Of a stretch of 15,268 nt of DNA, positions 1 through 8,813 are shown in pieces. This DNA comes from JAKAJA01 sp037440125 (GTDB taxonomy: Bacteria; Acidobacteriota; UBA4820; DSQY01): positions 1 through 15,268 of the forward strand of contig JBBIUU010000067.1 of the NCBI GenBank assembly GCA_037440125.1, in the 5' to 3' direction. Position 1 is the first letter of the stretch, and each line of letters begins with the position of its first letter. The notes beneath the pieces are model-generated. The model searched no databases and was not told the origin of the DNA. It saw only the letters and a list, made by a program, of their open reading frames with translations. The translations under genes and the position numbers were made by a program.

Positions 1-1079
1 CCGCCCGGTCCCTTGCCGACGCCCCGCCCGAGGGCCTCGATGCGGCGGGTGAGGCACGCGCCGCACTCGGCGGCGGTTTCGCCGATGCACGCCTTGGCGG
101 GATAGATCTCGTAGAGCGCCCGGTACTTCACCGGGGTCAGGTTAGGCATGACGATGTTGGCGCCCCGGCTCAGGCCCAGCTCGCGGCCCTTCGCCCGGTT
201 GAGCGTGGCGAGGGCCGTCGTGGAGGGGACGTTCGCCTGGGGGCAGACGAGACGCGCGAGGGCGACTACCTTGTACGTCATGGCCTCCGTCGCGGGCACC
301 TGCGAGTCGCTCTTGAGCGTCTGCTCTTGTGCGATCGTTAAATTGCTCTTCCCCGCGTCCCCTTGTCCCCCCGTCCCCGCGTCGGCCCTTCCCAGCGGTG
401 TATCGGGGTGGGGGATGAAGGGCCCCACGCCGATCATGTCCAGGTCGAGCTCGGAGAACCTCAGGATGTCCCGGGCTAGGCTCGCATACGACTGCCCCGG
501 GATGCCCACCATGACCCCGCTGCCGATCTCGTAGCCCATCTCCCTGAGGCGCAGGAGCTGGGCGAACCGGTCAGATACGCGGCCGGGAAGGGAGGGGTGA
601 ATCCGCTCGTAGAGGTCCGGGTCGGAGGTCTCGAAGCGCAGGAGGTATCGGTCCGCGCCCGCCTCCCTCCACGCTCTCAGGTCCTCGTCGGGCCTCTCGC
701 CCAGGCTCAGGGTGACGGCGAGGGGTGTCTCCGCCTTGACCCTGCGGACGAGGGAGGCCACGAAGTCCCTCGTCAGGCCGTAGTCCTCGCCCGCCTGCAT
801 GACGAGGGTGCCGTAGCCGAGGGCGACGGCCTGCCCCGCGCAGGCCAGGATCTCGTCGGCCTCCATGCGGTAGCGGCCGAGGTCCCGGTGCTCCACGTTG
901 ATGCCGCAGTAAGCGCACCGGCGGACGCAGTGGTTGCTGATCTCCACGAGGCCGCGGAGGTGCACGGCGTCGCCGACGGTGGCCCGTCGGCAGGCGTCGG
1001 CGGCGGCCCAGAGTCCCTCAAGGCGCTTCCCGTCCTCCTCCCTCAGCCAGCCGAGGATCTCGTCGAGGTCGAGCCTCAC
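1..1079 (-). CDS. hydE: [FeFe]-hydrogenase maturase HydE, radical SAM (3' end cut by the window edge)
   Basis: HydE is a cytoplasmic radical S-adenosylmethionine enzyme that works with HydG and HydF to build the diiron part of the H-cluster. The reading frame is open from a GTG at 1079 to the window edge, giving 359 residues. It has the radical SAM motif CVRRCAYC (C51, C55, C58), the VTLSLGE and GADRYLLR segments, PFIPHPDTPLG (220-230), PSTTAL and GANIVMPN, and a second cysteine set C331/C339/C342 (CX7CX2C). These line up with Thermotoga maritima HydE as I recall it almost to the end, so perhaps 10-15 residues are missing. The GTG start overlaps the hydF stop by 4 nt (GTGA) and has only a weak ribosome site, which implies coupling to hydF. 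About 27 extra residues after PHPDTPLG are encoded partly by a GC-rich short repeat (separate entry). The extra loop should not touch the barrel active site, so the protein is probably functional. Confidence 0.95.
   Translation of the reverse strand, partial: MRLDLDEILGWLREEDGKRLEGLWAAADACRRATVGDAVHLRGLVEISNHCVRRCAYCGINVEHRDLGRYRMEADEILACAGQAVALGYGTLVMQAGEDYGLTRDFVASLVRRVKAETPLAVTLSLGERPDEDLRAWREAGADRYLLRFETSDPDLYERIHPSLPGRVSDRFAQLLRLREMGYEIGSGVMVGIPGQSYASLARDILRFSELDLDMIGVGPFIPHPDTPLGRADAGTGGQGDAGKSNLTIAQEQTLKSDSQVPATEAMTYKVVALARLVCPQANVPSTTALATLNRAKGRELGLSRGANIVMPNLTPVKYRALYEIYPAKACIGETAAECGACLTRRIEALGRGVGKGPG
351..383. repeat. Octamer short tandem repeat inside hydE
   Basis: The plus strand reads CCCCGC followed by three units of the form GTCCCCNN (starting at 357, 365 and 373) and a partial unit. 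It stays in frame in hydE and encodes a Gly/Asp/Ala/Thr/Gln stretch (about residues 233-243) inside the extra loop after PHPDTPLG. The same kind of 7-8 bp array appears near 3742-4075 and at 13380-13410. Confidence 0.7.
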
Positions 1080-2302
1080 GGCGTGCCCCCGCCCGCCTCG
1101 AGGGCCGCGGGGAAGGGCTCGAGGGCGCGCTCGAAGATTCCCAGGGAGTAGGCGATCGTCAGCCCGAAATTGGTGATGGGCACGCCCTGCTCGCGGCACC
1201 TCAGGATGCGCGTGAGCATCTCGCGGCGGTTCCCCATGCAGTTCCCGCAGTGCACCACGAGGCGGTAGGGGGTCAGGTCTCGCGGGAAGTCGTGGCCGCG
1301 CGTGTACTCGAACTCCAGCGGCACCCCCGAGTGCTGCCCGAGCCACCGCGGGATCTTGACGCGGGCGATGTCCTCGCCGATGGGATGGTGCGTGCAGGCC
1401 TCCGCCACGAGGATGCGGTCGCCCGCCGCGAGGCGGTCGATGGCGCGCGTGCCGCGCACCTGCTCGACGAGGTCCCCCTGGAGGCGCGAGAAGAGGATGG
1501 AGAAGGAGGTCATGGGCACGTCGCGCGGCGTGTCCGCGGCCACCTTGAGGAAAGCCTGCGAGTCGGTCACGACGAGCCTGGGCGGGACCTTGAGGCGGTC
1601 GAGGGCGCGGCGGAGCTCGCGCTCCTTCACGACGAGCGCCATGGCGTCGTGGTCCAGCAAGTCCCGGATCGCCTGCACCTGCGGCAGGATGAGGCGCCCC
1701 TTGGGCGCCTCCTTGTCGATGGGGACCACGAGGACCACCAGCTCCCCCGGGCCCACGAGGTCCGCCAGGACGGACCGGGCGTCGAAGAAGCCGGCGGGCG
1801 CGGCGTCGAGGAGCGCGCTCCTGAGGTCGGCGAGGCCGGCGCCTGTGGCCGCCGAGGTGGCGACCGAGCGGATGGTCCCCGCTGTGAGAGTTTCGAGCAG
1901 AGACTCTTCTGGCGTTCCCAGGTCGCACTTGTTGAAAACCACGAGGGCCGGGATGTTCCGCGCCGAGAACTCTTTGAGGAGGTTCCCTTCGAAGGGGCCC
2001 CACGATCCCGCCTCCGCCACGAGGATCGCGAGGTCGGTCCGGTCGATCACCTTCCGCGTGCGCTCGACTCGGGCTTCGCCGAGGGCGCCGTCGTCGTCCA
2101 CGCCCGCCGTGTCGATGAAGAGCACGGGGCCGAGCGGCAGGAGCTCCATGGGCTTCTCGACGGGGTCCGTGGTGGTCCCCGCCGTGGGCGACACGATGGA
2201 GACCTCCTGGCTCGTGAGCGCGTTGAGGAGGCTCGACTTGCCCACGTTTCGCCGGCCGAAGATGCCGATGTGGAGGCGGAGGCCCTTGGGGGTGCTCTGC
2301 AT
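1076..2302 (-). CDS. hydF: [FeFe]-hydrogenase maturation GTPase / scaffold HydF
   Basis: HydF is the GTPase and Fe-S scaffold on which the diiron subcluster is assembled before transfer to HydA. The 408-residue protein has the family's usual length. The N-terminal G domain shows the P-loop GRRNVGKSS (16-24), threonines in the switch I region (43-45), DTAG (64-67) and NKCD (124-127). The C-terminal cluster domain shows CTHH (C303, H305) and HCGNC (351-355), the expected CxH...HCxxC ligand set, followed by the conserved GVPITNFG. The start is the ATG at 2302, which overlaps the TGA of the upstream aspartase gene (TGATG); the frame stays open far upstream, but that part lies over the aspartase gene and has no HydF homology. 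The stop overlaps the hydE start by 4 nt. The gene sits between the aspartase gene and hydE in one operon. Confidence 0.96.
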   Translation of the reverse strand: MQSTPKGLRLHIGIFGRRNVGKSSLLNALTSQEVSIVSPTAGTTTDPVEKPMELLPLGPVLFIDTAGVDDDGALGEARVERTRKVIDRTDLAILVAEAGSWGPFEGNLLKEFSARNIPALVVFNKCDLGTPEESLLETLTAGTIRSVATSAATGAGLADLRSALLDAAPAGFFDARSVLADLVGPGELVVLVVPIDKEAPKGRLILPQVQAIRDLLDHDAMALVVKERELRRALDRLKVPPRLVVTDSQAFLKVAADTPRDVPMTSFSILFSRLQGDLVEQVRGTRAIDRLAAGDRILVAEACTHHPIGEDIARVKIPRWLGQHSGVPLEFEYTRGHDFPRDLTPYRLVVHCGNCMGNRREMLTRILRCREQGVPITNFGLTIAYSLGIFERALEPFPAALEAGGGTP

Positions 2303-3723
2303 CAGCCGCCCTCCCGCTCGGGTGGAGGCGAGCCGAGGCGGCACACGGCCTCGGCGCTCGTGAGGGCGTCGAAGCGCTCGGAGGTGAGTAGGCCCGAGGC
2401 GGTCGCCTCGTCGCGGAGGCTCAGCCCCGAGGCGCGCGCGGCCTCGCCGAGATGCGCGGCGCCCTCGTAGCCCAAGGCGGGCACGAGGGCCGTGAGGGTG
2501 GCGGTGGAGGACTCCACGTGCGCGCGGCACCGGGCCTCGTCGGCCTCCAGGCCTTCCACGCAGAGCGTCCGGAGGGTTCGGCACGCGCGCTCGAGGAGGT
2601 CGCACGCGGTCAGCAGGCACTCCGCCACGAGGGGGAGGAAGGGGTTGAGCTCGAGGCTCCCCATGGAGGCCGCCGAAGCGACGACCTGGTCGTGCCCCAT
2701 GGCGAGGAGCGCCGCCTGGGTGACCGCCTCGGGGATGACAGGGTTCACCTTGCCCGGCATGATCGAGGAGCCCGCCTGCCGCGGGGGGAGGCGGATCTCG
2801 CCGATGCCGGCCTCGGGCCCGGAGGCCATGAGGCGGAGGTCCGTGCATACCTTCACGAGGCTCACGGCGAGGGCCTTGAGGATCCCCGAGACCTCCACGA
2901 AGACGTCGGCGTTCTGCGTGCCGTCCAGGAGGTTCTCGGCGCGCGCGAAGCCGATGCCGGTCCCGTCGCGAAGGGCGTCCGCCGCGCGGAAGATGAAGTC
3001 GCGCGGGGCGCCCAGGCCCGTGCCCACGGCGGTGCCGCCGAGGTTCACGACGCGCAGGCGCTCCTCGCACTTGTACAGGCGCCACCGGTCGCGGTTGAAG
3101 GCCTCCGCGTAGGCGCTCATCTCGCGGCCGAGCGTCACGAGGACGGCGTCCTGCATCTGGGTGCGCCCCACCTTCACGACGTGCGCGAAGGCTTTCTCTT
3201 TGCGTTGGAAGGCCTCCTGGAGCGCGAGCACCTCGGCTTCTACGCTCCTGAGCTGTCGGATGGCCGCGAGGCGGAGGGCGGTGGGGAAGGTGTCGTTCGT
3301 GGACTGGTGCAGGTTGAGGTCGTCCAGGGGGGAGACCACCTCGTAGCGGCCCGGCTCCTGGCGCAGGATCTGGAGCGCCCGGTTGGCGAGGACCTCATTG
3401 ACGGCCATGTTCGTGGAGGTGCCCGCGCCGCCCTGGAGCGCGTCCACGGCGACGTGCCCGTCCAGGATCCCCTGGGCCATCTCCCGGCACGCGTGCTCGA
3501 TGGCGTCGGCCTTCGCAGGGTCCTCTGCCCACGCCCCCAGCGCGCGGTTGGTGAGCGCGCACGCCAGCTTGACCTCGCCGAAGGCGCGGACGAGCCCCGG
3601 GTGCACGGGGCGCCCTGCGAGGGCGAAGTTTTCGGCCGCCCGGGTCGCGTGGATGCCGCCCAAGGAGTCCGCGGGGATCTCCTTTTGGCCCAGGGCGTCG
3701 TATTCAGTTCGGGTCTTTGTCAT
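2302..3723 (-). CDS. aspA: Aspartate ammonia-lyase (aspartase/fumarase superfamily)
   Basis: It is predicted to convert L-aspartate reversibly to fumarate and ammonium in the cytoplasm. The 473-residue length matches aspartase. Visible motifs are GTSTNMAVNE (101-110), HQSTND (139-144), GRTQMQDAV (186-194), and the superfamily signature GSSIMPGKVNPVIPE (318-332) with its catalytic serine loop. The VIPE ending of the signature favours aspartase; class II fumarases usually have TQxE there. The rest is mixed (NDTFPTA is fumarase-like), so substrate remains an inference. The ATG at 3723 has no clear Shine-Dalgarno site. Upstream lies repetitive DNA and an assembly gap, so a slightly different start is possible. 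The gene overlaps hydF by one base, tying its expression to H-cluster maturation genes. The unlinked two-subunit fumarase at 12487-13985 makes a second fumarase here less needed, which also favours aspartase. Confidence 0.88.
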   Translation of the reverse strand: MTKTRTEYDALGQKEIPADSLGGIHATRAAENFALAGRPVHPGLVRAFGEVKLACALTNRALGAWAEDPAKADAIEHACREMAQGILDGHVAVDALQGGAGTSTNMAVNEVLANRALQILRQEPGRYEVVSPLDDLNLHQSTNDTFPTALRLAAIRQLRSVEAEVLALQEAFQRKEKAFAHVVKVGRTQMQDAVLVTLGREMSAYAEAFNRDRWRLYKCEERLRVVNLGGTAVGTGLGAPRDFIFRAADALRDGTGIGFARAENLLDGTQNADVFVEVSGILKALAVSLVKVCTDLRLMASGPEAGIGEIRLPPRQAGSSIMPGKVNPVIPEAVTQAALLAMGHDQVVASAASMGSLELNPFLPLVAECLLTACDLLERACRTLRTLCVEGLEADEARCRAHVESSTATLTALVPALGYEGAAHLGEAARASGLSLRDEATASGLLTSERFDALTSAEAVCRLGSPPPEREGG

Positions 3724-3899
3724 GGGATTGTCCGAATGGAAAGTCGAATGGCGAATGTCGAATGTGGAGGACGGCAGAATCGAATGTCGAGACGCATGTC
3801 GAGACGCGAATAGGGGACATCACCTTCCAATCTCCGCTTTTCACTTTCCCCTTCCGCCTTTCGCCTTTCGCCTTTTGCCTTCTGCTTTTTTGCCTTCGT
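3724..3899. repeat. Low-complexity spacer with heptamer-type repeats
   Basis: No gene is seen in this stretch between the aspartase start and the GAATTCC array. It contains clustered CGAATG words (about 3730-3760), an exact tandem duplication of the 12-mer ATGTCGAGACGC (3784-3795 and 3796-3807), and a pyrimidine tract at about 3837-3897 built on a 7-bp unit close to TTTCGCC (3852-3886, five imperfect copies). On the transcribed minus strand this lies directly upstream of the aspartase gene as an A/G-rich leader. Its role is unknown; it may be untranslated leader, or simply repeat expansion. Confidence 0.7.
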
Positions 3900-5464
<1,565 letters not shown>

Positions 5465-5468
<4 letters not shown>

Positions 5469-6802
5469 GGTGAATCTCCTTCGGGTGGTTGGGACGGCGC
5501 GCGGATCGAGTCGGCCAGCGGCTGGGGGATCTCGAAGGTGAAGCGGGCCCACTCCCCGGGGGAGGAGTCCGCCCAGATCCTGCCGCCGTGCCGGTTCACG
5601 ATCCACCACGCCGTGTAGAGGCCCACGCCCGTGCCCTTCTTCGTGGACAGCTCGGGCGAGGCCAGGCGGGAGAACTTGCGGAAGAGGAGGTTGCGCTGGC
5701 TCTCGGGGAACCCCGGGCCCTCGTTCTGGACCGAGACGCGGAGCGCGCTCCCGGCCTTCACCTCGAGCGTGACGGCGCCGCCGTCGCGCCCGAACTTCAC
5801 GGCGTTGCCCAGGAGGTTGATGAGGACGATGCCGAGGAGCGCCGGGTCGCACTCGGCGGTCACGGGCGAGCCGGGGAGGTGCCGCTCGATGCGCATCCCG
5901 CGCTCGGCGGCCTGGGGCTCGATGATGTCCACCGCGGGGCCCACGATCTGGTCGAGGAAGTTCACGCCCTTCACGGGACGCACGACGAGGCGCCCCTCCT
6001 CGAGGCGGGCGAGGTCGAGGTACTGCCGGACGAGCTCGAGGAGGAACTCGGCCTTGCGCACCATCTTCCCCACGAGGCGCTCCTGGGGCTCGGCGAGCGG
6101 GCCCAGGTAGCCCCCCGTGAGGACCTTTCCCTCCGAGATGATGGAGGAGAGGGGGTTCTTGAGCTCGTGGCTCGCGAAGCCCAGGAGCTCCATGTACGCG
6201 CGCTTGCTCGACTCGGCCTCGCCCACGCGGTAGGCCTTTTCGACGGCGAGGGAGAGGCGTTCGGCGATCTTCAGCTCGAGGGCCACCTCGCGCTCGCCGT
6301 AGGAGTTGGGGCGGCGGGAGCTGAAGAAGAGGAAGCCGAAGGGGCGGCCGCCCACCACGAGGGGGCAGGTCATGCTCGAGCGGATCCCCTCGCGCAGGAG
6401 ACGCGCGGTCGAGTCGCTGTGGGGATGGGCCCGCGCGTGGAGCTCGAGGTCGTCGATGACCCTGGGCCTGCCGAGCCTCAGGACGCGCTCGAGGGAGCTC
6501 CCCTGGAGGTCGGCCGCGTAGCCCCGGGGCAGGCGGAGGGGGCCGTAGTTCGCCACGGCCACGTGCGCCACCACGCGGGAGCCCTCCTCCTCGAGGAACG
6601 CGAGACCGATGCGGTCGCAGGGGACGAGGGCCTGGATGTTGTCGAAGAGGAACTGGAGGATCTCCTCCAAAGAGTTGCCCTCGGCCACCTTGCGGTTCAG
6701 GTGGGCGAGGGCAACCTCCTCGGCGGCGGAGAACCCGCCGGCCAGCCCCTCGGGTTGCGGGAAGTCTGCGAAGACGGGGGCCGGGGGTCGTTCGTCCGCC
6801 AT
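5465..6802 (-). CDS. Cytoplasmic GAF-domain sensor histidine kinase
   Basis: The 445-residue protein has no membrane segment or signal peptide, so it should sense an internal signal. Residues about 40-190 look like a GAF domain (DNIQALVPCDRIGLAFLEE, then the CPLVVGGRPFGFLFF strand pair). The HisKA phosphoacceptor is H212 in FASHELKNPLSS. The HATPase_c domain has the N box around N333 (LINLLGNAVKF), G1 NEGPGFP (360-366), an F box LFRKFSRL, and G2 GTGVGL (390-395). All catalytic motifs look intact. It lies between the hydrogenase structural genes and hydG and overlaps hydG by 4 nt. Its natural partner is the REC-only protein encoded first in the same operon (10526-10906). The ligand of the GAF domain is unknown; a redox or metabolite signal linked to hydrogen metabolism is inference only. 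Confidence 0.9.
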
Positions 6803-6821
6803 GGCTCTCTCCAGGATGTGT

Positions 6822-6861
6822 CCCCGGGGCGGGAGGGGCGGTCGGCGCTCACGCCCCGGGG
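6822..6861 (-). promoter_or_regulatory. Inverted repeat in the hydA-kinase spacer
   Basis: Perfect 10-bp arms, CCCCGGGGCG at 6822-6831 and CGCCCCGGGG at 6852-6861, flank a 20-nt loop in the 65-nt spacer after the hydA stop. No T-run follows on the transcribed minus strand, so this is not a standard intrinsic terminator. It could stabilise the 3' end of the structural-gene message or lower read-through into the kinase and maturation genes. Confidence 0.55.
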
Positions 6862-6867
6862 TTGTGC

Positions 6868-8802
6868 TCAGAGGATGTACTTGCCGCGGGCCGTGTAGCC
6901 GGTGTGCAGCAGCTTGTGGCTGATGTGCCCGCAGGGGCCGTCCGTCAGGAACTCATTATAGATCTTCAGGACGTCCGGGTTCTCGTGCGACTTGCGCACG
7001 GTGTAGGACTCGTCCTCCGCGTAGATGGCCTTGGCCCGGGCCGCGCGGATGGCCGGGCTCGTGGGGATGGGCTGGCCGCCGCCGCCGATGCAGCCGCCGG
7101 GGCAGGCCATGAACTCGATGAAGTGGCACTGGCCGAACTTGCCGCCGGCCTTGATGTCGTCCAGGACGCGCTTGGCGTTGGCCGTGCCGTGCGCGATGGC
7201 GACCTTGAGCGTGGCGCCCTTGAGCCAGTCCCAGTCCTTGAAGAGGCCCTGAAGGATGGCAGGCACGGGGCCCACCTGTTGGATCGGCAGCTCGGCGTAC
7301 TTGATGCCCTCGAAGCCACGGACGACCTCGATGCGGGCGTGGTCGAACACGTTCTCGACCTTGATGCCGCACACGAGCTCGATGACACTGCGCAGCGCGG
7401 CCTCCATGACGCCGCCCGTGGCGCCGAAGATGACGCCCGAGCCGGTGGCCGTGCCGAAGGGGTCGTCGAAACCCGTCATCGGGAGGTTGGGCAGGTCCAC
7501 GCCCGCCTCCTTGATCATGGCCGCGATCTCGCGGGTCGTCAGGCCGTAGTCCACGTCCTTGAAGCCGCTGTCGGCCATCTCGGGCCGGTTGCACTCGAAC
7601 TTCTTGGCCGAGCAAGGCATGAGCGCCACGGTGACGATGTCCTTCGGGTCGATGTCGTGCATCTGGGCGTAGTAGGTCTTGATGACGGCGCCGAACATCT
7701 GCTGCGGGCTCTTGGCCGAGCTCAGGTTGGGGATCATCTCGGGGTAGAAGTGCTCGAGGTACTTCACCCAGCCCGGCGAGCAGGAGGTGAACTGCGGCAG
7801 GGCGATGGCGGGGTCCTTCTTCACGAGGGCGTCGTGGAGGCGCTTGAGGAGCTCCGTGCCCTCCTCGATGATCGTGAGGTCCGCCGTGAAGTTCGTGTCG
7901 AAGACGCGGTCGAAGCCGCAGTACTTCAGGGCCGTGTTGAGCTGGCCCGTCATGGCCGTGCCGGGCTCGTGGCCGAAGCACTCGGCGATGGCGGCTCGGG
8001 GCGACGGGGCCGTCTGGATGACGACGTGCTTCTTCGGGTCGTCGATGGCCTCCCAGACCTCGTCGGTGGGGTCGTTGGCGGCGAGGGCGGAGGTGGGGCA
8101 GCGGTTGATGCACTGCCCGCAGTTGATGCAGATCACCTCGCTCAGCGGCTTGTCCATGAAGGTGGAGATGGTGGTCTTGTCGCCGCGCTCCGTGGCCTCG
8201 AGGACGCCCACCTCCTGCAGGTCGATGCACGTGCGGACGCAACGGCGGCAGAGGATGCACTTGTCCATGTCGCGGATCACCGCGTAGCTGCTCGTGTCCT
8301 TCTCGTGGCGCGGTTTCTCGGGGTGTCCGAAGCGGAAGGAGTCCACGCCGTACTCGTCGGCGAGGGCCTGGAGCTCGCAGTTCTGGTTGCGCCAGCACGA
8401 GTAGCACTCGCCGTAGTGGTTGGCGAGCATGAGGTCGAGGATGTGGCGGCGCGTCTGGCGGACCTTGCGCGTGTGCGTGTTGACCGTGATGGGCTGGGTC
8501 ACCGGGTAGGCGCACGCGGCCTGCAGCGTGCGCATGCCCTCCACCTCCACCACGCAGATGCGGCAGACGCCCGCGATGCAGAGGTCGTCGTGTTGGCAGA
8601 GGGTGGGGATGCGGATGTTGGCCTTGCGCGCCGCGTCGAGGATGGTCGTCCCGAAGGGCACCTTGAGGTCGCGGCCGTCGATCTTCACCGAGACCTGGGC
8701 GCCGAGGCCCGTGGTGCTCGTGGTGGGCGTGATCGCGTGCGGGCGCTGGCTGACCGGGGCCCTGGAGGTGTCGTGGAGCGGGTCGTGATTCTTGTCTGGC
8801 AT
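6868..8802 (-). CDS. hydA: [FeFe]-hydrogenase catalytic subunit HydA
   Basis: This is the H2-forming/consuming subunit, 644 residues. Domains in order: an unusual ~35-residue polar N-terminal tail; a plant-type [2Fe-2S] domain (C69, C80, C83, C97); a His-Cys3 [4Fe-4S] site (H129, C133, C136, C142); two ferredoxin [4Fe-4S] sites (C182/C185/C188/C192 and C225/C228/C231/C235); then the H-cluster domain with L1 TSCSPGW (339-345), L2 MPCSAKKFE (395-403) and L3 EFMACPGGCIGGGGQP (563-578). L1 has serine where the well-studied enzymes have a second cysteine (TSCCP). No C-terminal extra cluster domain is present. There is no twin-arginine or other signal, so the enzyme is cytoplasmic. The ATG at 8802 has AAGGGAG six bases upstream. 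It follows hydB by 11 nt, as expected for a HydABC complex taking electrons from NADH. Confidence 0.96.
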   Translation of the reverse strand: MPDKNHDPLHDTSRAPVSQRPHAITPTTSTTGLGAQVSVKIDGRDLKVPFGTTILDAARKANIRIPTLCQHDDLCIAGVCRICVVEVEGMRTLQAACAYPVTQPITVNTHTRKVRQTRRHILDLMLANHYGECYSCWRNQNCELQALADEYGVDSFRFGHPEKPRHEKDTSSYAVIRDMDKCILCRRCVRTCIDLQEVGVLEATERGDKTTISTFMDKPLSEVICINCGQCINRCPTSALAANDPTDEVWEAIDDPKKHVVIQTAPSPRAAIAECFGHEPGTAMTGQLNTALKYCGFDRVFDTNFTADLTIIEEGTELLKRLHDALVKKDPAIALPQFTSCSPGWVKYLEHFYPEMIPNLSSAKSPQQMFGAVIKTYYAQMHDIDPKDIVTVALMPCSAKKFECNRPEMADSGFKDVDYGLTTREIAAMIKEAGVDLPNLPMTGFDDPFGTATGSGVIFGATGGVMEAALRSVIELVCGIKVENVFDHARIEVVRGFEGIKYAELPIQQVGPVPAILQGLFKDWDWLKGATLKVAIAHGTANAKRVLDDIKAGGKFGQCHFIEFMACPGGCIGGGGQPIPTSPAIRAARAKAIYAEDESYTVRKSHENPDVLKIYNEFLTDGPCGHISHKLLHTGYTARGKYIL

Positions 8803-8813
8803 GGGGTTCTCCC

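Noticed and set aside
1..1079. Frameshifted or broken hydE, suggested by the several short ORFs seen there
   Set aside because: Translating from the GTG at 1079 gives one uninterrupted frame to the window edge with every HydE motif.
2303..3085. Long N-terminal extension of the hydF frame (open to an ATG at 3085)
   Set aside because: It lies over the aspartase gene in another frame, is Arg/Gly/Pro-rich shadow sequence, and the ATG at 2302 starts right at the expected HydF N-terminus.
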